This document shows, piece by piece, positions 16,959-26,300 of a stretch of 42,958 nt of DNA. A model generated the notes under the pieces. It saw only the letters and a list, made by a program, of their open reading frames with translations. It did no database searches and had not been told where the DNA came from. The position numbers were made by a program, and so were the translations under genes. Numbering within the stretch: position 1 is the stretch's first letter; each line of letters starts with the position of its first letter. The stretch covers positions 1,410-44,367 of the forward strand of contig DOUE01000001.1 of the NCBI GenBank assembly GCA_003520745.1, written 5' to 3'. The DNA comes from Erysipelotrichaceae bacterium (GTDB lineage Bacteria; Bacillota_I; Bacilli_A; Erysipelotrichales; Erysipelotrichaceae).

Positions 16959-17309
16959 ATGTTGTTCATGCTGATTGTGAAAGCTTCGAAAAATTCGGAA
17001 GCAGGAAAACGTCCAAGCAAAAAACTCATGGAAGCGATGGACAAGTACAACGAGGAGTTGATCGAAGCCGGTGTACGGGTCATGGCCAAAGGTCTGCATC
17101 CAAGTTCTAACGGATTGAGATTTTCTTTTCTCGTACCGGGCGAAGAACCCGTGGTGACGGAAGGACCTTTTCCAGAAACCAAAGACATCATCGCAGGTTT
17201 CTTCTTGATCGAGGTTCAGTCAAGAGAAGAAGCGATTGCGTGGGCGAAGAAGGTGCCGGATCCCCAAGGATTCGGTGAAGGTCAAGTCGAATTACGTCAA
17301 GTGTTCTAG
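16959..17309 (+). CDS. YCII-related domain protein
   Basis: 116 residues starting MLFMLIVKASKNSEAG with AAAGAGGTCGT before ATG 16959. The pattern LMEAMDKYNEELIEAGV, then the DGPF-like TEGPFPETKDIIAGFFLIEV and SREEAIAWAKKVPDP, is characteristic of the YCII/DGPF family of small dimeric ferredoxin-like proteins. Related proteins occur near sigma factors; none is here. The function is unknown. Confidence 0.82.
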   Translation: MLFMLIVKASKNSEAGKRPSKKLMEAMDKYNEELIEAGVRVMAKGLHPSSNGLRFSFLVPGEEPVVTEGPFPETKDIIAGFFLIEVQSREEAIAWAKKVPDPQGFGEGQVELRQVF

Positions 17310-17412
17310 TAGACTCTGGAAATCGGCATCGGTTCTTCTTCATGGCTGGATTCAATCCATTCGCTTTGATGATGGGTGAGAAACAGGGTTCATGCGAACC
17401 TTAAGGAGAAAA

Positions 17413-17739
17413 ATGAGTAAAAGAATGATGACGGCTCTCATCGGGGGAGTTATCCTAGGGATAGTTTGTGTGATCGGGGCATATGCCCGATCCAATTTCA
17501 CCGCTTCGGCGGATTTCGTGTTTTCGCTTTGGTACAATCGCGTGATCCTCGGACTGATCGTCGGTGCGCCATGGCCGGAAACTTCAAGAAACAAAGCCTT
17601 GCTTCGCGGCGCGTTGTTCGGGTTGTTGGTATCCTTCGCTTTCTACAGTTCCACCGGATTTCAAGACCCTGTCAGTTTCTTGGCCGGCGTCGTGTACGGT
17701 GTCATCTTGGAAGCATGGCTTAGCCGACCTCGGAAATAA
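17413..17739 (+). CDS. Small integral membrane protein, unknown function
   Basis: 108 residues with three to four hydrophobic segments (MTALIGGVILGIVCVIGAY, YNRVILGLIVGAPW, ALLRGALFGLLVSFAFY and FLAGVVYGVILEAWL). AAGGAG stands before ATG 17413; the in-frame ATG 17392 is seven codons earlier and lacks a site. I know no named family for it. It is followed after a short gap by the methyltransferase gene. Confidence 0.65.
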   Translation: MSKRMMTALIGGVILGIVCVIGAYARSNFTASADFVFSLWYNRVILGLIVGAPWPETSRNKALLRGALFGLLVSFAFYSSTGFQDPVSFLAGVVYGVILEAWLSRPRK

Positions 17740-17784
17740 ACAATAAAGTTGAAAATACCGACAATCAAGGGAGTGCGCAGACTC

Positions 17785-18411
17785 ATGAAGAATCTAACAC
17801 CTGAAGAAACCGGGAAGCGATACGATCGAATCGCTATGGCCTATGAGAAAAACCGTTCTTCGACGATCGGAATGGATTATCTCGAAAAATTCCTCTTGCT
17901 TCTGGATACGAAGGAGAGTGGCCAAAGAAAGGCATCGATTCTCGATATCGGATGTGGAACCGGCCTTCCGTTGATGAAACGGATGGTTGATTTCGGTTCG
18001 AACGTAACCGGAATCGACATCTCGTACGAGATGATTCAAAAGGCAAAGACGAATGTCCCCGGGGCTTCGATCATCGAAGGGGATATCTTGACCTTCGCTT
18101 TCGAAGAAACGTTTGACGGAATCCTCGCTTGGGATTCTCTTTTCCATCTTCCTCTGGATCAACAAGAACAAGCGATCCGCAAGATCGCATCCTTACTTAA
18201 GCCCGATGGCATATTTCTCTTCACCGCGGGCGGAAACGAGGGCGAGTTGAGATCGACGATGTTCGACACGGAGTTCTACTATAGTTCGCTCTCACCGCAA
18301 AAATATGAAAGCATTCTTGCGAATGTGAACTGCAAAGTTTTCCTGAATGAGATCGATGACCAATTCAGCCATGGTCATCGAGTGCTCATGTGTAGAAAAA
18401 CGAATCGGTAA
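17785..18411 (+). CDS. Class I SAM-dependent methyltransferase
   Basis: 208 residues. Motif I is ILDIGCGTGLPL, the acidic ribose-binding position is in GIDISYEMI, motif II-like EGDILTF follows, and then LAWDSLFHLP and LLKPDGIFLFTAGG. This is the usual layout of small-molecule methyltransferases of the UbiE/Tam type. The substrate cannot be inferred. ATG 17785 is chosen (GGGAG before it); the frame opens earlier at TTG 17749. Confidence 0.85.
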   Translation: MKNLTPEETGKRYDRIAMAYEKNRSSTIGMDYLEKFLLLLDTKESGQRKASILDIGCGTGLPLMKRMVDFGSNVTGIDISYEMIQKAKTNVPGASIIEGDILTFAFEETFDGILAWDSLFHLPLDQQEQAIRKIASLLKPDGIFLFTAGGNEGELRSTMFDTEFYYSSLSPQKYESILANVNCKVFLNEIDDQFSHGHRVLMCRKTNR

Positions 18412-18420
18412 TGGGGATGT

Positions 18421-18451
18421 ACAAACGATCTATATGTAGGTGATCGTTTGT
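18421..18451. repeat. Inverted repeat after the methyltransferase gene
   Basis: ACAAACGATC (18421-18430), 11-base loop, GATCGTTTGT (18442-18451): perfect 10-base arms. It lies nine bases after the stop codon and may end transcription, but there is no T run after it, so a terminator role is only a guess. The remainder up to 18672 shows nothing else I can name. Confidence 0.45.
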
Positions 18452-18672
18452 TGATCGCCAATGAATGTCCCACACATGAGATCCAACGCAGCCGAAGTCG
18501 ATTCATGGCCTTCGAAAAATTCTCGAACATGGAGAAATAATCGTAGATGAGATCGAAAATGATGGATACAGTCGATGGATAGTAGTAAGGCAACTGCTGG
18601 TTGTCAGAATTGGCATCATCAATAGGTAGGCAACGGCGAGTTGACTGTGTATACTGTTGATGAGGTGATACT

Positions 18673-19350
18673 ATGAGTTTTTCCGAGAGGTTGCAAGGGT
18701 TGAGAAAAGAAAAAGGGTTATCGCAAGAGGGTTTGGCCGAAATCCTAGGTGTCTCAAGACAAGCGGTAGCCAAGTGGGAATTGGGTCAATCCTATCCGGA
18801 TATTGATAACCTAGTTCAACTTAGCAACAAGTTTTTAATCAGTCTTGATAAGCTCGTCAAAGAAGAACAGAAATGTAGTTCGAAAGAAGAGACGATAGAG
18901 AGTATCGTGATAGACCAGGAAGCAGTGACTTTCCTGATCAAAGCGAAAAGAGCGACATATGCCGGAAAAGGGTCTGAAGTTCGATCTTCAAGACTAAACT
19001 CGCATGATTTGTTCTTTGAAGAGAATGAGTATAAATATTTCGATACCTATTTAGGCAATGAAAAATTCTCCGGGGAAGAAGCCATATGGAGAAATGACCT
19101 TCCCTTTTGGGCAATGAATTACTGCGGAAGAATCGTAGGCGAAGGATTTTCCGGGGAGTTTTTAAAAGAGGCGCTGTTCTTGGTCAATGATGAATATCCT
19201 TATCGAGGACCACTCGTATATCAAAACGGAGAGCATCTATACCATTGCACAATCAACGGCGACTTTGGGTGGTTCAATGGTTACGAAGAGATTTTTCATA
19301 ATGACAAGAAAGTGTACGAATGCATGTTCCATGGAGGATTTGTGAAGTAA
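18673..19350 (+). CDS. XRE-family regulator with C-terminal DUF5680 domain
   Basis: 225 residues. The N-terminal helix-turn-helix (SFSERLQGLRKEKGLSQEGLAEILGVSRQAVAKWELGQSYPDIDNL) is a textbook XRE/Cro domain. From about residue 75, FLIKAKRATYAGKGSEV, then SHDLFFEENEYKYFDTYLGNEKFSGEEAIW, matches the DUF5680 pattern. The combination is common in Bacillota regulators of unknown signal. TGAGGTGATACT precedes ATG 18673. A start fragment of a second XRE gene lies downstream at 19507. Confidence 0.85.
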   Translation: MSFSERLQGLRKEKGLSQEGLAEILGVSRQAVAKWELGQSYPDIDNLVQLSNKFLISLDKLVKEEQKCSSKEETIESIVIDQEAVTFLIKAKRATYAGKGSEVRSSRLNSHDLFFEENEYKYFDTYLGNEKFSGEEAIWRNDLPFWAMNYCGRIVGEGFSGEFLKEALFLVNDEYPYRGPLVYQNGEHLYHCTINGDFGWFNGYEEIFHNDKKVYECMFHGGFVK

Positions 19351-19506
19351 CGGAATTCGTTATTATTGGAGATATGGGTATTCCAACCGTTCGTCGAATC
19401 AGGTATCGTTGTACATGTACCGAAAGGCGGTTCAAGAAAGTTTTGATGAACCTAATCGGAGAGAATGGCTGGTCGAGAAGAATGAGATGAAAAGGGGGGA
19501 TGACGG

Positions 19507-19560
19507 TTGGACTTTCGTGAGAGATTACAGCAGCTTCGAAAAATGAATAAATCGGTTCCA
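19507..19560 (+). pseudogene. Remnant of a second XRE regulator gene
   Basis: TTG 19507 with AAGGGGGGATGACGG before it opens a frame that begins DFRERLQQLRKMNK, very like the first residues of the XRE protein at 18673, and then loses all similarity. It appears to be the 5' stub of a deleted paralogue. The 325-base gap between the two flanking genes (19351-19675) holds nothing else recognisable. Confidence 0.5.
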
Positions 19561-19675
19561 AAAAACAGCCTTACCTGCTCACCTCATTGTGTGGATCATA
19601 GACGGACCCCGAAAGTATCATCCGTTACATTTCTCTTGGATTGGTGTAGAATTCCATTAACAGAAGGAGACTCAT

Positions 19676-20227
19676 ATGGAAATATCAACCGAGAAAAGAA
19701 ATGAATTGATCGAAACGTTGAAGGTTCGATTTGAACGTAACATGAAGCGACATGAAGGATTAAGCTGGGAGGATGTCGAAGAGAAATTGATGGCGAATCC
19801 AAAGAAAGTGTGGTCGCTGTTTGAAATGGAAAACACCGGCGGTGAGCCGGATGTGGTTGCGTTCGACAAGAAAACCAATGAATTCGTGTTCTTTGATTGC
19901 AGCGAAGAGAGTCCGAAAGGTCGTAGAAGTCTTTGCTTTGATAAAAAGGCGTTGGATGCCAGAAAAGAAAACAAACCGGCGAACAGCGCCGAAGAACTGG
20001 CGTCGACTTTCGGAATCGAGTTGTTGTCGGAAGAGGACTATCGCTACCTACAAACCCTTGGGAAATTCGATATGAAAACGTCGAGTTGGATTAAGACCCC
20101 GGATCGCATCCGTAAACTTGGCGGAGCGCTTTTCGCAGACTATCGTTATGACACAATCTTTGTCTATCATAACGGTGCGGATTCCTATTACGGGGCAAGA
20201 GGTTTCAGGGGTTCGCTGAAGGTTTAG
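19676..20227 (+). CDS. DUF4256 family protein
   Basis: 183 residues, the usual length of DUF4256. The family pattern includes RFERNMKRHEGLSWEDV, the central FVFFDCSEESPKGRRSLCFDKKAL and the C-terminal VYHNGADSYYGARGFRGSL. The function of the family is unknown. AGAAGGAGACTCAT before ATG 19676 fixes the start. A strong terminator follows 114 bases after the stop. Confidence 0.85.
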   Translation: MEISTEKRNELIETLKVRFERNMKRHEGLSWEDVEEKLMANPKKVWSLFEMENTGGEPDVVAFDKKTNEFVFFDCSEESPKGRRSLCFDKKALDARKENKPANSAEELASTFGIELLSEEDYRYLQTLGKFDMKTSSWIKTPDRIRKLGGALFADYRYDTIFVYHNGADSYYGARGFRGSLKV

Positions 20228-20722
20228 CTTACTTGATTCGTTTGTTTTGATTCGACTAGCACGTTGGTACACTTTCCGTTTGATCGGTGGAATGACGCTA
20301 CATTCTTCGCAATCGCATCGAAAGAGTGGATGATCCTATGAAAGCATGGTTGCGAGATGCGTAACGATGCTTTTTTTTCGGCCTTTATCACGCAATGCAA
20401 CGCTTGAGCCTTTCCGATTGCTCGTTTACCAGAAAGAATGATGGTGGATTCAATTTGACAGAATGCAGGGTCTTGAAGATATCGATCCAGACAGGCAATC
20501 AATCCTTAAATAAACCTTAAACATGACAGGTACGGGTTGATGTTGAATGAATGAAAGGGTATATTTGACATCGGAGAATGGGAGATTCATCGCGAAAATT
20601 CTTAGAAATCGGTGAGTATCGCAACCTTACAAAGGCAAAGAAGAAAGAAAGCCGAAATGATGGGCTCGTAGGGTTTAGGAGTGGATGAACAGGTAAACAA
20701 TCGTGCGAAGGAGAAAGTAAAA
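20228..20722. other. Long non-coding stretch between DUF4256 and the amidohydrolase
   Basis: About 495 bases with no supported gene. It contains the terminator at 20341-20378. A 92-codon frame on the minus strand runs through that hairpin from a TTG with a poorly placed ribosome site and is not believed. No riboswitch or T-box consensus was recognised. Confidence 0.5.
20341..20378 (+). terminator. Rho-independent terminator
   Basis: AAAGCATGGTTGCG, loop AGATG, CGTAACGATGCTTT: a 14-base stem with one mismatch and one G-T pair, running straight into a run of eight T (20371-20378). It ends transcription from the DUF4256 gene. Confidence 0.85.
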
Positions 20723-21886
20723 ATGGGCGACATACTAGATATCGTACTTAAAGAAGGCTACTTGATTGATGGAAACGGAACGCCGGGGAGAAGAATCTCT
20801 GGGCTGGGGATCAAGGATGGGCGGATTTTCATGATCGAAGAGGATGCGTCTGCGGATTCATATCCATCAAAACGGAGCGTTTCACTTGAAGGGTGTGCGA
20901 TTTTGCCTGGCATCGTGAACGCGCATGTACATGCCGGATTCAAGTACATGGATAATGAAGCGTTGCATGACTTTGAGAGGGACTATCTTCGATCTTGTTT
21001 GTTGGACGGGGTGACGACCCTTCGCGATGAAGGGATGTTTACAGAGGATGAACTCGAGACTGTGATCGAAAAAAAGATACAACTCGAAAATGACGGAGGA
21101 TACCCGAGAATTGTGACCACCGGCAAGTTTTTTTCCGCCCCGGGCGGATATGGCGGTCAAGCACCGATAGCCATCGAGTCGACAAGAGAAGCGATCCAAA
21201 AAGTGAATCATCTGCTAGACTTAGGCATCGACATGGTGAAAACTGTCCTTGAAGACGGGATTGATCCCAGCACATTCGGCTTACCTCAACTAACGGATCC
21301 GCTGCTTTTTGTTTTATGCGATGAAGCTCATCGGAGAAAGACAAAGGTCTCCGCTCATGTAACCCAAGCACACAACCTTAAGCGTCTTGTCGAAGCAGGG
21401 ATCGATGATGCGGCACACATGATTTACGATGAACTTCCGGAGGAATTGATTCAACGTATGATCGAAAAGGGTACATTCATTGTCCCTACGTTAACGATCC
21501 TCAAGATGTTTGATGATCGATTCGGCCTTACACTGCTAAAACAAGGTCAAATGAATGTTAAACGATTTGTGGACGCCGGGGGGAAAATCGCCGTTGGAAA
21601 CGACTATATCGAAACGATCGACCCATGGTATCCAACCGGACTCCCGTTCTTGGAATTGCAATTACTGAAGGAATGCGGATTAACGGAAGCCCAGATCCTA
21701 CAGGCGGCAACAAAGCATGGCGCCGAAGTATGCAACCTTTCTCATGAACTCGGGACGATTGAAGTTGGAAAAGTCGCTGATTTTCTCATTGTGAAAGGGA
21801 ATCCCGAGTTTAACCTTGATGATCTAAAGAATGTAGTCATGGTGATAAAGAAGGGTGAAATCGTCGTTGATAATACAATTGAATAA
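20723..21886 (+). CDS. Amidohydrolase family protein
   Basis: 387 residues of the metal-dependent amidohydrolase superfamily (imidazolonepropionase/prolidase-like branch). The first two metal ligands are NAHVHAG (H68, H70); later ligands are in SAHVTQAHN and DDAAHMIYD, and the catalytic Asp is in VGNDYIE. The N- and C-terminal beta-sandwich pieces (LKEGYLIDGNGT at the start, TIEVGKVADFLIVKGNP at the end) are typical. AAGGAG before ATG 20723 is preferred over GTG 20681. The substrate is unknown. The hairpin at 21892-21939 follows. Confidence 0.85.
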   Translation: MGDILDIVLKEGYLIDGNGTPGRRISGLGIKDGRIFMIEEDASADSYPSKRSVSLEGCAILPGIVNAHVHAGFKYMDNEALHDFERDYLRSCLLDGVTTLRDEGMFTEDELETVIEKKIQLENDGGYPRIVTTGKFFSAPGGYGGQAPIAIESTREAIQKVNHLLDLGIDMVKTVLEDGIDPSTFGLPQLTDPLLFVLCDEAHRRKTKVSAHVTQAHNLKRLVEAGIDDAAHMIYDELPEELIQRMIEKGTFIVPTLTILKMFDDRFGLTLLKQGQMNVKRFVDAGGKIAVGNDYIETIDPWYPTGLPFLELQLLKECGLTEAQILQAATKHGAEVCNLSHELGTIEVGKVADFLIVKGNPEFNLDDLKNVVMVIKKGEIVVDNTIE

Positions 21887-21891
21887 ACCTT

Positions 21892-21939
21892 ACCCCATAG
21901 AGTAGACACGAAATAACCCACGTGACGCCTCTATGGGGT
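21892..21939. terminator. Long-loop hairpin after the amidohydrolase gene
   Basis: ACCCCATAGAG (21892-21902) and CTCTATGGGGT (21929-21939) form a perfect 11-base stem around a 26-base loop, followed by GTTACTTTA. It is probably a terminator. It also marks the left edge of the A+T-rich Fic-helicase island. Confidence 0.55.
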
Positions 21940-22075
21940 GTTACTTTACTAGGAAATATGGAAGAAAATGACAAAAGTATCATTCATCCAGAAATGAATC
22001 GAAACATTAAGTGTATCTTGGTTACGAAAGAGACTAATTTATTTTTTTTGAAAATGTGTATAAAAAAGTAAATAA

Positions 22076-22119
22076 TTTACCTATATCAGTTTGACGTAGG
22101 TAAAAAACGATGCTATTGT
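22076..22119 (+). promoter_or_regulatory. Promoter of the Fic gene with inverted repeat
   Basis: TTGACG (22091-22096), 17-base spacer, TATTGT (22114-22119). An inverted repeat TTTACCTA (22076-22083) / TAGGTAAA (22097-22104) flanks the -35 element, a plausible operator. The Fic protein itself has a C-terminal winged helix, so autoregulation is possible; this is inference. Confidence 0.65.
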
Positions 22120-22143
22120 ATCTGTATCAAGGAGGTGTGTATC

Positions 22144-23226
22144 TTGAATAGGCATGAATTACCTATGTTACCACCGAGAGTAGAACTTGAAACGGTTAAG
22201 GTGTTGAAACAACTTTCTAAGACTAGCCGAGCATTGGCTGAACTCAAAGGTTATGCGGAAACGATTCCAAACAAGAATATTCTACTCAATGCAGCGACAA
22301 TTATCGAAGCTAAAGATAGTTCGGAAATCGAAAATATCATCACAACTCATGATGATCTTTATCGTGCACTCAATAAATCAATCTATGCCAGTTCATCAGC
22401 GAAGGAAGTTGCCAATTATCGTTCCGCCATGTGGAAAGGATGCGAAATTGTCAGAGTAAGCAAGATAATAACCATTAATATGATCAAAATCATTCAAGGC
22501 ATCATCGAGAAAAATGATGCTGGTATACGGAAGTTGCCGGGAACTGTTCTACAAAATGATAAGACCAGTGAGATTGTCTATACTCCGCCAGAAGGATTTG
22601 ACACGATCATGGATTATATGAGCAATTTGGAGAAATATATTAATGATGATGTTGATGAGGTGGATCCACTCATTAAGTTAGCGGTAATTCATTATCAATT
22701 CGAAAGCATTCATCCTTTTTATGATGGTAATGGGAGGACGGGTAGAATAATAAACATTTTGTATTTGTTACTTAAAGGTTTGCTTGATCAACCAATCCTT
22801 TATTTAAGCAGCTACATTATTAAGAATAAAGCGGACTATTACAGATTGCTTCAAGAGGTGCGAACAAAAAATGCATGGGAAGAGTGGGTTTTGTATATTT
22901 TGACAGCGATTGAAGAAACTTCAATGGAGACGTTAGGCTTAATCAAAAAAATCAATATTGAAATCGAAAAAATGCAGATTGAGATAAGGAGTAGTTTACC
23001 AAAAATCTATACTCAAGAGCTGATTGATTTGCTATTCTACGAATTTTACACTAAGACTTCAGTTTTTGAAAAGGAACTATCAATTTCAAGAAAGACAGCA
23101 GTCTCTTACCTAACACAACTAGAAAGTAATGGATTTATTCACTCTGAAAAAATCGGGAAAGAAAGAATATATCTTAATTATCGATTACTCAATTTGATCA
23201 AGAGCAAGTCTAGTACATCAATCTAG
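22144..23226 (+). CDS. Fic family protein (class II, with C-terminal winged helix)
   Basis: 360 residues from TTG 22144, preceded by AAGGAGGT. The Fic core motif is HPFYDGNGRTGR (H190 to R201), intact for AMP transfer. An inhibitory helix motif of the S-x-x-x-E-N type (SSEIEN, residues 59-64) lies N-terminal to the core, defining class II Fic proteins that hold themselves inactive. The C-terminal 70 residues (SVFEKELSISRKTAVSYLTQLESNGFI) form a winged helix-turn-helix. Such proteins AMPylate protein targets, often themselves. It is the first gene of the A+T-rich island, followed after 148 bases by the exonuclease-helicase gene on the same strand. Confidence 0.9.
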   Translation: MNRHELPMLPPRVELETVKVLKQLSKTSRALAELKGYAETIPNKNILLNAATIIEAKDSSEIENIITTHDDLYRALNKSIYASSSAKEVANYRSAMWKGCEIVRVSKIITINMIKIIQGIIEKNDAGIRKLPGTVLQNDKTSEIVYTPPEGFDTIMDYMSNLEKYINDDVDEVDPLIKLAVIHYQFESIHPFYDGNGRTGRIINILYLLLKGLLDQPILYLSSYIIKNKADYYRLLQEVRTKNAWEEWVLYILTAIEETSMETLGLIKKINIEIEKMQIEIRSSLPKIYTQELIDLLFYEFYTKTSVFEKELSISRKTAVSYLTQLESNGFIHSEKIGKERIYLNYRLLNLIKSKSSTSI

Positions 23227-23374
23227 CAGTTTGATTTTTTTGTGAGTCAGTTGCTAATCGTTTAAGTGACCCAAAAGGTTGGTAGATATATCCATCTGGA
23301 TTTATATATGATTGTTCATAAGTCAGTCAAGAATAGATGTTGATATAAGTCCATTTCAATTCTAGGAGATAAAA

Positions 23375-26300
23375 ATGGGGAAAAAAATATCATTTATTGA
23401 CAGTGAGGTTGGGGTCGAAGATAAGAAAGTAAATGATTTAGGTGCAGTACGCTATGACCGTGCAATGTTTCATGGTACATCCATTCAAAAGTTTTGTAAC
23501 TTCATATCTGGTTCTGAGTTTCTATGTGGGCACAATATAATTCATCACGACATGAAGTTCATCAGACCACACATCACAAACGGAATAACAGATAAATACA
23601 TCGATACATTGTATCTATCACCATTACTCTTTCCAAAGAGACCTTATCATGCATTATTAAAGGATGACAAACTACAATCGGATGAACTTAACAATCCTCT
23701 CAACGACTGTCAAAAAGCAGAAGTGCTTTTCTATGATGAGATTAGTGCATTTACTTCATTGCCCTTACAAAGGAAACAGATTTTCTATTATCTCTTACAT
23801 GCTTATGATGAATTTAGACACTTTTTCGAGTTTGTTGATTTTTCGACAACAGAATCAGATGTCGAAGAATTAATTAGAAACGAATTCAAAGGAGAATTTT
23901 GTTCAAATGCGAATGTTTCACTATTAGTGAAAAATTATCCTGTGGAGTTGGCTTATACTCTTGCACTCATAGGAAGCGATGATTATCACTCAATAACTCC
24001 TTATTGGCTTCAAATGAATTACCCAAGAATAGATAATGTTATTAAGTATCTTCGTAACACTCCGTGTAGACTTGGTTGTAGTTATTGCACAGATATGCTA
24101 GATATTCACAAAGAATTAAAAAGAATTTACGGATACGATAGTTTTCGTAAGTATGATGGTGAGTCACTTCAGGAAGAGGCAACACAGGCAGCAGTTGAAG
24201 GTAAATCATTACTTGCAGTATTCCCTACAGGAGGAGGGAAATCCATAACTTTCCAACTCCCTGCCCTTATGTCAGGCAAGACGGTTCATGGTTTGACCGT
24301 GATCATCTCACCTTTACAGTCATTGATGAAAGATCAGGTTGACAACCTAAACGAAATTGGAATTATTGACGCTGTAACAGTCAATGGTATGCAAAGCCCA
24401 ATTGAGCGTTCAGAGGCATTCAATCGAGTTTCAAGCGGTATGGCTACGATTCTGTATATATCACCTGAACAATTACGCTCAAGAACGATAGAAAAACTCA
24501 TTATGTCGCGCAACATTGTTCGCTTTGTCATTGATGAAGCTCATTGTTTTTCTGCATGGGGACAAGATTTTCGTGTTGATTATTTATATATCGGTGATTT
24601 TATTCGCAAATTACAAGTAAACAGGAATGACAAAAAACCTATACCGGTATCTTGTTTCACTGCAACAGCGAAACAAAAAGTCATTAGTGATATCCGCGAT
24701 TATTTTAAGAGAAAACTTGATCTCGATCTTGACCTCTTTGCTTCTTCAGCTACACGTAAGAATCTTCATTATGTTGTCCTTTTTAAGGAAACGGAGGAGG
24801 AGAAATATTCAACTCTCCGATCACTGATTGAACAAAAAAACTGTCCAACAATTGTATATGTGTCTCGAACTAAAAAAACTCACGAACTAGCAGCAAGATT
24901 ATCTAGAGATGGATTTGAAGCATGTGCATTCAACGGTAAAATGGATGCAAATCAAAAAATAGCAAATCAAGATGCTTTTATTAGGAATGAAGTAAAAATC
25001 ATTGTAGCAACATCCGCTTTTGGTATGGGCGTTGACAAAAAAGATGTTCGTTTAGTAGTTCACTATGACATGTCGGATTCACTTGAGAATTATGTTCAAG
25101 AGTCTGGTCGTGCAGGTCGTGATTCATCAATTCAGGCGGAATGTTATGTGCTATTCAACGACAATGATTTAGATAAACATTTTATACTCCTAAATCAAAC
25201 GAAACTCAGCATAAGTGAGATCCAGCAAGTTTGGAAAGCGATAAAAAGTATGACGAGGTTTCGAACTCGCATATGTTGCTCAGCTCTTGAGATTGCACGA
25301 CAAGCTGGATGGGAAGATGTCGTTTTCGATATTGAGACAAGAGTCAAGACAGCAATTTCTGCTCTGGAGAGTGCTAATTATATCGAGCGAGGACACAATG
25401 TACCACATATCTATGCAACAGGCATTCATGCGAAAAACATGCAGGAAGCAAGTTCACGCATAGATCGCTCACCTTTGTTTGAGGACAACCAAAAACAAGA
25501 TGCTAAAAGAATCATCAAGTCATTGATTTCAAGACGAAGTATTGCCAACGCAGGAAATGACGATGCTGAGTCGAGAGTAGACTATCTTGCGGACACACTC
25601 GGAATAAAAAAGGAAGACGTAATAGCATCTATCAATTTGATGCGACAAGAAGGGTTACTTGCAGATTCATTGGATATGTCAGCGTTTATATTAAAATCAG
25701 ATTCCCAGAATAAATCGATGCAAATCCTTGATAGATTCTCAAGATTGGAGACGTTCGTCCTGTCCCAATTACTTGAAGATGGGTGTACGATAAACTATAA
25801 AGAACTTAACGAAGAAGGTCTTGCTGCAGGGATTTCGCACTCAAACATTAAGAATCTAAGAACATTGCTCTATTACTTGACGATTAAGAATTATGTGTCC
25901 AAAGTAGAAGACGCCGGAAGAAATTCTGTGAAAGTAAGTCCTTCAATAAGTCTAAAACACCTTTTTGAGAAACAGTATCGAAGGATAGATATCTGTAAAT
26001 TTATTGTTCAAGAACTTTACTCATTGATCGATGATACGGTTGATAGTAATAACGATGAATGTGGTGTCATGTTTTCGTTGGTTGGTTTGTTCAACAAGTA
26101 TATATCTATACCTAAAATCGATATTGATGTTAAATCAATTTCTATTAATGACATATCGGATGCCTTGCTGTATTTGTCTAAAATCGGTGCGATGAAACTT
26201 GAAGGTGGTTTCTTGGTGCTCTATAACGGCATGGAAATTAAGCGATTGATTACGGACAATAGGATCTCATATAAAATTGAAGATTATAAGCTACTTGATG

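Noticed and set aside
20228..20378. T-box or riboswitch leader
   Set aside because: There is no TGGNACC-type conserved element, and the hairpin ends the upstream transcript well before the next gene.
20224..20502. 92-codon minus-strand frame
   Set aside because: It runs through a strong terminator hairpin, its TTG start has a poorly placed ribosome site, and it shows no family pattern.
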